Shown here piece by piece: positions 37,558-48,853 of a stretch of DNA of 64,000 nucleotides (the first letter of the stretch is position 1; each line of letters opens with the position of its first letter). The stretch lies in contig CM046347.1 in the NCBI GenBank assembly GCA_025403435.1, positions 24,998,597 through 25,062,596 on the forward strand. Reading direction: 5' to 3'. The notes under the pieces are model-generated. The model worked only from the letters and a program-made list of their open reading frames with translations. It did not search any database and was not told the DNA's origin. Source of the stretch: Artocarpus heterophyllus (taxonomy: Eukaryota > Streptophyta > Magnoliopsida > Rosales > Moraceae). The translations under genes and the position numbers were made by a program.

Positions 37558-38592
37558 GGATATTGGGTTTCGTAATTATAGTGAGCTTGAACTATATAGG
37601 TCCATTTGGTCCCCTTTGCTAGCTCACAACATCTTGCAACGACAGGGCGTGTTTTTTCAATAATTGGTGACTTATGTCGGATTTATTAGATTGGTTAAAA
37701 TTTGGAAGAATTAAATAATTCATGTCTATTTATCGGTTGAATTAATTTTGTAATAAAAATTAATTCAAGATAAACTTGTTGAATTATTGGGATCGGATAA
37801 TTCTTGTTTGTTTGTCGGTTAATTTAATTTTAGATGACGTAGATCAAGTTAAACTTGTAGAATTATTGGGAATTGATTTATTTTCTTAGAGATTATCTAG
37901 ATAAAGTTGTTTTGATCAGATAACTTCTCTATTGGGTTATTTGAATTAAAATTGAGACTTTATCTTCTAGAATCTCGGGTGAAAAATAAAAGATTCGCGA
38001 GATTTTTTATTCGATAATTTGGCCTGCCAATGGGACCTGTTCGGCCTACCGATCAGGCTGTTCGGCCTGTCGATTAGTGAAGGATAAGATCACGTATTTC
38101 CACGCAGATCATATCAGATATTGATCCAAATTTGATTCTGATATGAGTTTTGAGACTTATTCTGATAAGGACTGACCCTAGGACCAACCTCTATAAATAG
38201 GGAGTGATTCTCACAAGTTACTTAGATCAATTGAGAGATTAAGAGTAATACTCTGCTAAGTGAGAATCTGAAAAACTCTCTAAGAGCTTTTGTTCACAAA
38301 TCATGAACACTTGCATTGGGTTCTCTCGATTGGTTGGAAGGAGAGTCACCAGTGGAAGAGCTGTACGTGTGAGCCAACACTCACTTAATTCGCGGATAGA
38401 AAATAGCAAAAAAGACCAGTTGGTTGAGGCTCTTCTGGAATGTTATTTCTCTTCACAGATTACGGAGGTTCTTCGGCACACAAAGGTTAGTAAGATCTGG
38501 TTAATTTATACATATAGCATGTCAAACTTGTGTTTTAAAAATTACTCTGATATAAAATCTTTAAAATTCCACTGCGCACTCTTTTTCCAACA
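37558..38592 (+). repeat. Copia E 5' LTR, second part
   Basis: Starts with the duplicated GGATA and continues TTGGGTTTCG to TTTTTCCAACA. TATA box at 38192-38199 (TATAAATA), CpG palindromes at 38017-38080. Confidence 0.9.
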
Positions 38593-38595
38593 AAT

Positions 38596-38606
38596 TGTTA
38601 TCAGAG
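38596..38606 (+). other. Primer-binding site of Copia E
   Basis: TGTTATCAGAG, one mismatch to the initiator-Met tRNA complement. Confidence 0.82.
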
Positions 38607-40250
38607 ACATGGTTTTTGCATAAATTTACAAGTTTGTGATCATGTTATATGCATAAATTTAGTGATCTTAATCTCTCCTATACTTGAATTTAATTTTATA
38701 GAGAGTTAGTACTCTAGGTTTCTATATATTATATATGTTGTTATGGATTATGTGGTGAATGTTTATTAATCAATTATGGTTGATTCATTCGTTATTTAAT
38801 TATTTATTAATTAATTAATTTATACCGGTTATGGTTCCTTAGAGGTTAGAATGTGTATCTAGTTTTTTCATGTAATTAGACAGCGGACTATCATCTCCGT
38901 CTAGGAATTATTATTTATTTTTAAATTTGTAAGAATTTAGTAATTAAATAATTATTCGAAGAAGACGGATCTAGAAGATTGATGATGATGCTCCTAGGTA
39001 TTTCTTGAGTCTCTAATTTTATGTTTTTGAATTGTTAAAAATAAAATTGATAAATTGCATTTAAAATTGTATTTTTTGGAATGGAGATTTCTCCTCGATC
39101 GGCATGCCGAACCTCACAGTTCAGCAGGCCGATGGTCACAGATCGGTAGGCCGGAGTTGTGGTTCGGCAGGCTGTCAGTGGGGCAGAAATCAGATGGCTC
39201 TGGCGACAGGCTAAACTTTCATGAGTCGGCAAGTCGATCTTCTAGATCGATAGGCCAATGAAACATGACCGGTAGGCCGATCGAAAGCTGAAAATTTTCC
39301 AAAAAAGGTGTAGTTTTCCAATGCAGTCTTAATTTTGTTTTTGATACAATTCTAAGAAACAATAAATTTGGATATGACCAGAAATATGAAATGTTCAATT
39401 CATACAGGATTGAAGACTTGAAGATGGAATTACATGAAGGATGATACAGCTTGAGGATTCAAGGATGAAGAATCGATAATATGTCTCGATTATTCTCCTG
39501 TAATCTTAGTTTTCTATTCTCTAAGGTGGAGCCATAATATTACGGTTATATATTATTTTGCTTGTAGCTTTGCCTGATTGCTTTCCTTGTCTGCAATATA
39601 ATATGATTTGCCATGTATATTGATAACATGTCATATAGAATAGGAAGTGCCACTCATATTAAAATTGTTCATGCATGATCTTAAAATAAAACCTTGATTT
39701 CAAAAGATTGAGTGGGAGAAGGTTTTCAAAGAGAGAACCTAAGGCCTCCATCGTTGGTCCATAGGCGGAACATGGTGGTCTCGACCCCTAGGAAGGGATT
39801 TCTATCATGTACCAGATTAGATCTTTGAAAGGATAAGGTATTTTAGTATGATTTATGGTTGCACACCCCTAGGTGGTGATTATAAATCATAGATAAAATA
39901 CTGAAACGATGGTTATACACTCACGTTAATTTTATTATTAACCTCCCCTAGGAGCTCTGTTAATAAAATTAATGGCCAAAGAAATGATTATTAATATATG
40001 CTGAATCATACGGGTTCTAGACGGCATATATTAATCAGGAGGGGATCCGTGTTCCTGATTGAATTTGGCATGACTCCCCTAGGAGCTTGTTGAATTCTGA
40101 GTTGGGAATTATCATTGTAAGGTTGTGATATTTTCAAGGTTTTGACACATAAACACATTAGTATGATTTTTACATGATTGTGTTACCTTACTAAATTATT
40201 ATTATATGTTTGCTTATGTTTGGTATATGATTCTTTATTGTGGATTAAAA
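38607..40250 (+). other. Copia E untranslated leader
   Basis: 1.64 kb, non-coding. CpG palindrome cluster at 39092-39285. CCCCTAGG at 39785-39792, 39866-39873, 39945-39952 and 40076-40083 (all four perfect). Gag starts 168 bp after the last one. Confidence 0.85.
39785..40083 (+). promoter_or_regulatory. CCCCTAGG motif array in Copia E leader
   Basis: Four perfect copies at intervals of 81, 79 and 131 bp, each centred on the palindrome CCTAGG. The last two lie in CUCC-CCUA-GGAG. Position between primer site and gag is where retroelement RNAs usually keep dimerisation and packaging signals; that role is inferred. Confidence 0.5.
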
Positions 40251-41128
40251 ATGTCTAAAAATGCTTTATCATCGATACTTGACAAAAACCTATTAACCGG
40301 TGAGAACTATAATGATTGAAAACAGAACGTGGATATCGTCCTGTCCTTTGAGAAACTGAAATATGTACTAACAACCCCTTGTCCTCCTGAGCCTACGGGA
40401 GACTCAAGTAATGAGCAATTCCAAGCGTATAATCGCTAGAAAGATGCTAATGGTTAGGCTCGCTGCTATGTTATGGCTAGCATGAACAACGTGCTGTAGG
40501 CTCAACATTAGGATTATGAGACTGCGAAGCAGATCTTGGATAATCTAGAGGATATGTTCGGAGGCCAGGCCATAACAAAGTGGGAAGGGGTGCTTTGGAA
40601 ACTCTTAAACTGTAGACAGAGACTGGGGACATCTGTAAAGGAGCACATGATGTTGGTCATGGGTTACCTAGCTGAGGCTCAAACCAATGGAGCCGACATC
40701 GATGCTAAAACTCAGATGACTATGGTCTTTGAGACTCTGTCTAAGGAATTTATTCCGTTTAGAGCTACTTTTAATTTAAGTAATAGACAGGATATGACCT
40801 TGACAGAACTGATGAAACAGTTACAGGAGTTTGAACTGCTGATCAGGGAGTCTCCTGCTGGTGGTGAGGCCAATCTGGTAGCTACTTCTGGTTCTAATCC
40901 TAACTCTGGGAATGGAAAGAAGCAACGGGCCAAGAGTGAGAAGTCTTCTATTCCTGCTACTGCCAAGAGCAAGAAGAAGAAGAAGAAGAAGAACCCAAAG
41001 AAGCTTAGGTGCTTCTTCTGTGGAAAGGTTGGGTATATTAAGAAGCATTGCAAGGACTTCCTTTCCAAGGGAGGTAGGTGTGATCTTCTATATTTAGAAA
41101 CTTGTTTGGTTGAGGAATCAGTGAAATC
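40251..41128 (+). pseudogene. Copia E gag (decayed)
   Basis: ATG at 40251 (MSKNALSSILDKNLL...). Within the first 95 codons five stops replace Trp, Gln or Glu codons (TGA after ENYND, TAG before KDAN). From 40536 the frame is open: capsid-like region, then a run of eight Lys codons (about 40970-40993), then an intact zinc knuckle C-F-F-C-G-K-V-G-Y-I-K-K-H-C (about 41011-41052). Gag and protease are in different frames here because of a one-base change near 41125. Confidence 0.9.
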
Positions 41129-44100
41129 TGGGTCATAGATTCTGGTACAACTAATCATGTTTGTGTTTCTCTTCAGGGGTTCAAAGAAATGAGAAGTCTA
41201 CTTCGTGAAGACTTCACGCTTCGGATGGGCGATGGATCCTTGGTCTCAGCCGAAGCAGTGGGAGATGTCCATCTTTACTTTGATAATTATAGGAATTTAA
41301 TTTTACGAGATTATTTTTTTGTTCCTAAATTTAAAAGGAATTTAATTTCTGTATCTTCTTTATTTAAAGACTCCTACGTGGTATCTTTTAATGAAAAAGT
41401 GGTGATTCGTAAAAACAAATCTTTTATCTGTTTTGGATGGATGCAAAATAATCTATACTTTATCAAACCTAAGATGGACTTATTGCTTAATGCTGAGATA
41501 AATGATAATGACTCAAAAAGACTTAAAACTTCTCACTCTAATAAGACTTATCTTTGGCATTTACGCCTTGGCCATATTAACCTGAATAGGATTCAAAGGT
41601 TAGTAAGGGATGGACCTTTAAGTCACTTAAAGGTGGAATCTATACCTCAATGTGAATCTTGTTTGGAGGGTAAAATGACCAAAAGACCATATGGGTCTAA
41701 GGGCAATAGGGCTGAAGGGGTTCTAGAACTTGAGCATAGTGATGTTTGTGGACCAATGAACATCCGGGCACGAGGAGGGTATGAGTACTTCGTCACTTTT
41801 ATTGACAATTACTCAAGATATGGGTATGTGTACCTAATGCACCACAAAAGCAAACTTATGATAAATCAGGGAGTTTCGGGCTGAAGTGGAAAAGCAATTG
41901 GGTAGACCCATAAAGGGACTTTGATCTGATCGAGGTGGGGAATTCCTTTCTGATGAGTTCTTGGGACACTTGTTAGAGAATGGGATTTTATCCCATTTGA
42001 TTGCGCCGAGCACTCCGCAGCAGAATGGCATAGCAGAGAGAAGGAATAGAACTTTGTTGGACATGATTCGGTCCATGATGAGTTATTCATCATTGCCTTT
42101 ATCCTTTTGGGGATATGCACTACAAACCGCATGTTATCTTTTGAACAATGTTCCTTCAAAATCGGTCCCTAAAACTCCTCACGAGTTGTGGACAAGACGG
42201 AAGACATCCTTAAACCATATTCGCATATGGGGATGTCTAGCTCATGTCCTGTTTAAGGATCCGAATAAGTTGGAAGCACGTTCGAAAGTTTACGTGTTTG
42301 TAGGATATCCAAAAGGGACTAAAGGGGGTTATTTTTATAACCCTAAGGAAAATAAAGTCGTGGTTTCAACTAATACAACTTTCCTTGAGGAGAGTTACAT
42401 GGACGACTTTAAACCTTGAAGCAAAGTGGTGCTTGAGGAGTTAAGGGGTGATCCGTTCACTCTGGAGGTTCCGAACGAAACCGTTCCGATCGGTGTAGAA
42501 AAACCAAAAAAACCTGAACAACAATCTCAGGGGCTTTGGTATAGTGGGAGGATCGGGCGTCAACCTGAGAGGTATATGTTCAATGGGGAGGTCTTCTTGG
42601 CTGAATCGGATGAACATGATAGGGATCCTTATACTTACGCAGAAGCTATGGAGGATGTTAATTCAAGACTCTGGACAGAGGCCATGAACGTAGAGATGAA
42701 GTCTATGGAGACTAATCAGGTCTGGGAGCTTGTGGATCTTCTCGAAGGGGTAAAACCCATAGGGTGTATGTGGATCTACAAGAGGAAAAGAGGAGTGGAT
42801 GGAAAGGTCGAAACCTTTAAGGCTAGACTGGTAGATAAGGGTTATACGCAAAAGGATGGAATCGATTATGAGGAAACCTTTTCGCCTGTAGCTATGCTTA
42901 AGTCCATTCGGATTCTCTTGTCCATAGCTGCCGCTCTCGATTACGAGATTTGACAGATGGATGTCAAGACGACTTTTTTGAATGGCTATCTTGTTGAGTC
43001 CATTTATATGGAACAACCAGACGGGTTCAAGGTCGCAGGTCAAGAGGGTAAGGTTTGTAAGCTGCTAAAGTCTATTTATGGACTTAAGTAGGCTTCTCGT
43101 TCTTGGAACATAAGATTTGATCAAGTGATCAAGACTTATAGGTTCTCACAAAACGTGGATGAACCATGTGTTTACAAACACATAAAGGATGGGAAGGTGG
43201 TTTTTCTACTGCTCTATGTAGATGACATTCTGCTAATTGGCAATGACGTTGGGGCGTTGTCATCGGTCAAATTATAGTTGACCAAGCAGTTTGACATGAA
43301 GGACTTAGGTGAGGCTAATTTTATTCTAGGTATCTAGATCTTTTGGGATAGGAAGAACAAAATGATAGCTTTGTCACAGGCCGGCTACCTAGATAAAATT
43401 CTCAGGAGGTTTGCAATGCAGGATTCCAAGAAAGGTGGGCAACCATCTAGGTCTGGAATTACTCTTTCTAAGAAAGACTCTCCAAAGTCTTATGAAGAAA
43501 GAGAATACATGAAGAAGGTGCCTTATGCTTCGACAGTGGGTAGTCTCATGTATGCGATGCTTTGCACACGACCGAATATTAGCTATGATGTCGGGATTGT
43601 AAGTCGATTTCAGGGGGATCCAGGACCAAACCATTGGGTTGCAGTAAAGCATATTTTCAAGTACCTGAGAAGGACTCGAGGGTATATGCTTGTGTATTCG
43701 GGTGAGGACTTGACTCCTCCAAGATACACTGATTCGGATTTTCAATCCTGTCTGGATTCTAGGAAATCGACTTCGAGGTTTGTGTTTACTCTAGGTGGCG
43801 GTGCCATTAGTTGGAGAAGTGCGAAGCAAGATTGCACTTCGGATTCAACGATGGAGGCCGAATATGTGGCGGCTAGTGATGCTTCGAAAGAAACAGTATG
43901 GCTCCGTAAGTTCCTTGGGGATCTTGAGGTAGTTCCTGGTATGGATAAGGCAGTATCACTGTACTGTGATAACAGTGCGGTGGTAGCTAATGCTAAGGAA
44001 CCAAGATTTCACAAGAAGAGTAAGCATATTGATCGGAAGTATCATGTGATAAAGGACTTCATTGAGGGTGGGCATGTCCCGGTGTGCAAGATCGCGTCAG

Positions 44101-44180
44101 AGGACAATTTAGCTAATCCATTTACGAAGACACTTACTGGGAGAGTCTTCGAGAGGCATGTGGAAGCTATGGGGATGTGA
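41129..44180 (+). pseudogene. Copia E pol: protease, integrase, RT, RNase H (near full length, decayed)
   Basis: Protease D-S-G at 41138-41146, preceded by an intact Trp codon (41129-41131). Pre-integrase zinc site and integrase core are open over 41189-41884, with a frameshift near 41850; the integrase rest is 41961-42419 ([14 protein letters not shown]), the linker and RT N-terminus 42426-42953, ending in TGA at 42951-42953, the same codon as in D. Further stops lie before the YVDD box (43215-43226), itself intact. RNase H is open over 43362-44180 (DNSAVVANAKEPRFHKKSKH) and ends in a normal TGA. Complete in domain order but with at least seven inactivating changes. Confidence 0.92.
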
Positions 44181-44203
44181 AATTTGCAGTATTCACTCAC
44201 TTA

Positions 44204-44218
44204 GTGCAAGTGGGAGAT
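44204..44218 (+). other. Polypurine tract of Copia E
   Basis: GTGCAAGTGGGAGAT directly before the 3' LTR. Confidence 0.88.
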
Positions 44219-46037
44219 TGTTAGACATGTATGCCCTAAGGAGTAAAAATGTAATACGTTTTTGGAGACATTTTTATCAATAAAGAATTTATTCATTTAT
44301 ACATATATACCAAATCTTGTCCTCTTTACGTTCATATTTGTTGAATGTATGATAAGCAAACAGTAGTCTGAGATTGTCAGTCTAAACCTTAAGAATTGGG
44401 CATATGATGGGATAGTTATGCGGTAGACATGATTCTTAAGGTGATGGTCTAAAACATATGATCCGCAATCGAGGGAATAAAGTTGGGCGCTTTATTCATG
44501 TAAAGATTGTTATGTTGTCTATATCCCTTTTGGGAGATGGTTTGTCTTGGCCATCGGAGTTGGACTCCGTGAATAGAAACATTGGCACGTTGTCATAGGT
44601 GACGATGTGTTGGATCGGGACATAAAGTGAATTGATTTGGATTAATAATTCTATCTTGGCAAATCAATTCACTTTAGACAGTCATTTGTATTATATCTTA
44701 ATCCTAAGATGAATAGTGGGCTCGTTGTCTCGACTTGTGTCTTTTGATGTACCAATGGGTGACTCCCACATCTCTATAGTGGTATGCATGCCGGTACGTT
44801 GGAGGCATGATATGTCAGGAAGGTAATCAGGAAGATAAAAAATAATCATATGGGGATACGATACACTTTGATATGTCATGGAGACTTAGCTTACGGGCTT
44901 CGTAATTCTATAAAGTTTGAGAGTGCAGCTCTAACCTTTTAGTGGAGTAGCGTTGGAGTTGATAATTGTGAAATGTATATCTGGGATATTGGGTTTCATA
45001 ATCATCGAGAGCTTGAACTTTATAGGTCCATTTTGGTCCCCTTTGCTAGGTCACAAAATCCTGTAATGACATGGTGTGCTTTTCCAATAATTGGTGACTT
45101 ATGTCGGATTTATCAGATTGGTTTAAAATTTGTAAGAATCAAATAATTCATGTTTGTTTATCGGTTGAATTAATTTTGTAAGAAATTAGTTCAAGATAAA
45201 CTTGTTGAATTATTGCGATCAGCTAATTCTTGTATGTTTATCAGTTGTTTTAATTTTGGATAAATTAGAACAAGATAAACTTGTAGAATTATTGTGAATT
45301 GATTTATTTTCTTTGAGATTATCTTGATAAAGTTTGTTTTGATCAGATAACTTCTCTATTGGGTTATTTGAATCAAAACTGAGACTTTATCATTTAGAAT
45401 CTCGGGTGGACAATAAAAGATTCGTGGAGATTTTTTCTCGGGAGATCGGCCTGCCGGATGACGTGTTCGGCTTGCCGAACTGGCATGTTCGGCTGACCGA
45501 TTAGAATGTTCGGCCTGCCGATCAGCAGGAGATAAGATTACACATTTTCACGCGGATCTTATCAGATATTGATTCGAACTTGATTCTGTTTTGAGTTTTT
45601 GAGACCTAATCTGATATGGACTGACCCCAGGTCCAATAGGTATAAAAAGGGAGTGAGTCTCATGATTTACTCAGATCAATTTGAGAGATTAAGAGTGATA
45701 CTCTTCTAGTGAGCATCTAAAAACTCCCTGAGAGCTTTTGTTCACAAATCACGAACACTAGCTTTGGGTTCTCTCTATTGGTTGGAAGGAGAGTCACCAG
45801 TGGAAGAGCTGTACGTGTGAGCCCACACTTACTCCGGTTGTGGATAGAGAATAGCAAAGAAGATCAGTTGGTTAAGACTCTTCTGGAACATTACTTCTCT
45901 TCACAGGTTGCGGAGGATCTTCACACAAAGGTTAGTAAGATCTTTCTAGTTTATACATATAACATGTCATACTTGTGTTTTGGAAAATACTCTGATGAAA
46001 AATTTTTAAAATTCCGCTGCGTACTTTGTTTCCAACA
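44219..46037 (+). repeat. Copia E 3' LTR (1819 bp, internally deleted)
   Basis: TGTTAGACATG...TTTCCAACA. About 240 bp are missing at 44808-44816. The next ~230 bp are identical, as read by eye, to D's central LTR from 33554, including the filler sequence, whereas the flanks differ from D at several percent of positions. TATA box at 45641-45648; CpG palindromes at 45443-45527 (four units). Confidence 0.9.
45443..45527. repeat. CpG palindrome cluster in Copia E 3' LTR (4 units)
   Basis: ATCGGCCTGCCGGA, TTCGGCTTGCCGAA, TTCGGCTGACCGAT and TTCGGCCTGCCGAT, spaced 22-26 bp. Confidence 0.88.
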
Positions 46038-48038
46038 AGAACCCATAAGTCTTGATCACCTGATCAAATCTTATGTTCCAAGAACGAGAAGCCTACTTAA
46101 GTCCATAAATTGACTTTAGCAGCTTACAAACCTTACCCTCTTGACCTGTGACCTTGAACCCGTCTGGCTGTTCCATATAAATGGACTCATCAATATAGCC
46201 ATTTAGAAAAGCCATCTTGACATCCATCTGCTAAATCTCATAGTCGAGAGTGGCAGCTATGGGTAAGAGAATCTAGATGGACTTAAGCATGGCTATAGAC
46301 GAAAAGGTTTTCTCATAATCGATTCCTTCCTTTTGCGTATAACCCTTAGCCACCAGTCTAGCCTTAAAAGTTTTGACCTTTCCATCCACTCCTCATCCAC
46401 TCCCCTTTTCCTCTGGTAGATCCATTTACACCCTATGGGTTTTACCCCTTCGGGAAGATCCACAAGCTCCCAGACCTGATTAGTCTCCATAGACTTCATC
46501 TCTATGCTCATGGCCTTTGTCCAGAGTTTTGAATCAACATCCTCCATAGCTTCTACGTAAGTATAAAGATCCCTATCATGTTCATCCGGTTTAGCCAAGA
46601 AGACCTCCCCATTGAACATATACCTCTCAGGTTGACGCCCGATCCTCCCACTACGCCGAAGCCCCTGAGATTGTTGTTCAAGTTTGTTTGGTTTTTCTAC
46701 ACTGATTGGAACGGTTTCATTTGGAACCTGCGGAGTGATTTGATCACTCCTTAACTCCTCAAGCACCACTTTGCTTTGAGGTTTAAAGTTGTCCATGTAA
46801 CTCTCCTCAAGGAAAGTTGTATTAGCAGAAACCACGACTTTATTTTCCTTCGGGTTATAAAAATAACCCCCTTTAGTCCCTTTTGGATATCCTACAAACA
46901 CGCAAACTTTTGAACATGCTTCCAACCTATTCGGATCCTTAAATAGGACATGAGCCAGACATCTCCATATGCGAATATGGTTTAAGGATGTCTTCCTTCT
47001 TGTCCACAACTCGTGAGGAGTTTTAGGGACCAATTTTGAAGGCACATTGTTCAAAAGATAACATGCAATTTGTAGTGTATATCCCCAAAAAGATAAAGGC
47101 AATGATGAATAACTCATCATAGACCTGACTATGTCCAACAAAGTCCTATTTCTTCTCTCCACTACACCATTTGGCTACGGAGTGCCCGGTGCAGTCAAAT
47201 AGGATAAAATCTCATTCTCTAGCAAGTGTCCCAAGAACTCATCAAAAAGGTATTCTCCACCTCGATCGGATCAAAGTGCCTTTATGGGTCTACCCAATTA
47301 CTTTTCTACTTCAACCCGAGACTCCTTGAACTTGTCAAAAGTTTCGCTTTTGTGGTGCATCAGGCATACATACCCATATCTTGAGTAATCGTCAATAAAA
47401 GTGACAAAGTACTTATGACAAACATCACTATGCACAAGTTCTAGAACCCCTTCGGCCCTATTGCCTTTAGACACGTATGCTCTTTTGGTCATTTTACCCT
47501 CCAAACAAGATTCACATTGAGGTATAGATTCCACCTTTAAGTGACTTAAAGGTCCATCCCTTACCAACCTTTGAATCCTATTCAAGTTAATGTGACCAAG
47601 GCGTAAATGCCAAAGATAAGTCTTACTAGAGTGAGAAGTTTTAAGTCTTTTAGAGTTATTATCATTCATCTCGGCATTAAGCAATAAGTCCATCTTAGGT
47701 TTGATAAAATATAGATTATTTTGCATCCATCCAAAACAGATAAAAGATTTGTTTTTACGAATCACCACTTTTTCATTAAAAGATACCACGTCGGAGTCTT
47801 TAAATAAGCATGATACAGAAATTAAATTCCTTTTAAATTTAGGAACATAAAAACAATCTTGCAAAAATAAATTCCTATAGTTATCAAAGTAAAGATGGAC
47901 GTCTCCCACTACTTTCGCTGAGACCAAGGATCCATCGCCCATCCGAAGCGTGAAGTCTTCATGTAGCAAACTTTTCATTTTTTTGAACCCCTGTAGAGAA
48001 ACACAAACATGATTAGTTGCATTGGAATCTATGACCTA
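46038..48038 (-). pseudogene. Copia F pol: protease, integrase, RT N-terminus
   Basis: The protease box reads D-S-N (48021-48029) and the codon before V-I-D is TAG (48036-48038), as in A and C. Pre-integrase and integrase start are open over 47298-47978, with an in-frame deletion that removes the GPMNIRARGGYE-type segment. Integrase rest, linker and RT start are open over 46293-47162. A ~10-bp tandem duplication near 46390-46400 (TCCACTCC repeated) shifts RT out of frame, and TAG at 46231-46233 replaces the Trp codon that is TGA in D and E. Truncated before the YVDD box. Confidence 0.9.
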
Positions 48039-48853
48039 AATGTCATTGGATTCCTCAACCAAACAAGTTTTTAAATATAGAAGATCACACCTACCTCCTT
48101 TAGAAAGGAAGTCCTTGCAATGCTTCTTAATATGCCCGACCTTTCCACAGAAGAAGCACTTAAGCTTCTTTGGGTTCTTCTTCATCTTCTTCTTGCTCTT
48201 GGTGTTAGCAGGAATAGAAGACTTCCTATTCTTGGCTTGTTGCTTCTTTCAATTCCCCGAGTTAGAATTGGAACCAGAAGTAGCTACCATGTTGGCCTCA
48301 CCATCCGCAAGAGACTCCCTAATCAACAGTTCAAACCCCTGCAACTGTTTCATCAGTTCTGTCAAGGTCATATCCCGTCTATTGCTTAAATTAAATGTAG
48401 CTCTAAACGGAATAAATTCCTTAGATAGAGTCTCAAAGACCATAGTCATCTGAGTTTTAGCATCTATGTCAGCTCCATTGGTTTGAGCCTCAGCGAGGTA
48501 ACCCATGACCAACATCATGTGCTCCTTTATAGATGTCTCCGGCCTCTATCTATAGTTTAAGAGCTTCCGAAGCGCCCCTTGCTGCTTTGTTATGGCCTGG
48601 CCTCCAAACATGTCCTCAAGATTATCCAAGATCTACTTCGTAGTCTCATAATCTTGATGTTGAGCCTACAACACATTATTCATGCTAGCCATAACATAGC
48701 AGCGGGCTACGGCTCAGGAGGACAAGGGGTTGTTAGTACATATTTCAGTTTCTCAAAGGACAAGACGATATCCAGGTTCTATTTTCAATCATTATAATTC
48801 TCACCGGTTAATTAGTTTTTGTCAAGTATCAATGATAAAGGGTTTTTAGACAT
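48039..48853 (-). pseudogene. Copia F gag (decayed)
   Basis: ATG at 48851-48853. Zinc knuckle intact (CFFCGKVGHIKKHC, about 48116-48160). Near 48708 about 90 bp of the N-terminal region are deleted compared with C. Capsid-like region open over 48249-48518. Confidence 0.87.

Larger units (their letters stand above)
29354..46037 (+). mobile_element. Copia element E, 5' LTR split by element D
   Basis: Plus-strand element: 5' LTR 29354-30336 plus 37563-38592 (2013 bp without the duplicated GGATA), primer site, leader, gag-pol (40251-44180), polypurine tract, 3' LTR 44219-46037. Flanking pentamers differ (ATGTT at 29349-29353, AGAAC at 46038-46042), so the two ends probably come from different insertions joined by recombination. 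The right flank lies in the RT gene of F. Confidence 0.87.

Noticed and set aside
36107..38592. Tandem solo LTR duplication
   Set aside because: The GGATA repeat and colinearity with 29354-30336 show that the second LTR piece is the interrupted 5' LTR of E.
40712..41158. Long reverse-strand frame with a Phe run opposite the Copia E gag
   Set aside because: Shadow of the Lys codon run in gag on the plus strand; same for 48040-48453 opposite gag F.
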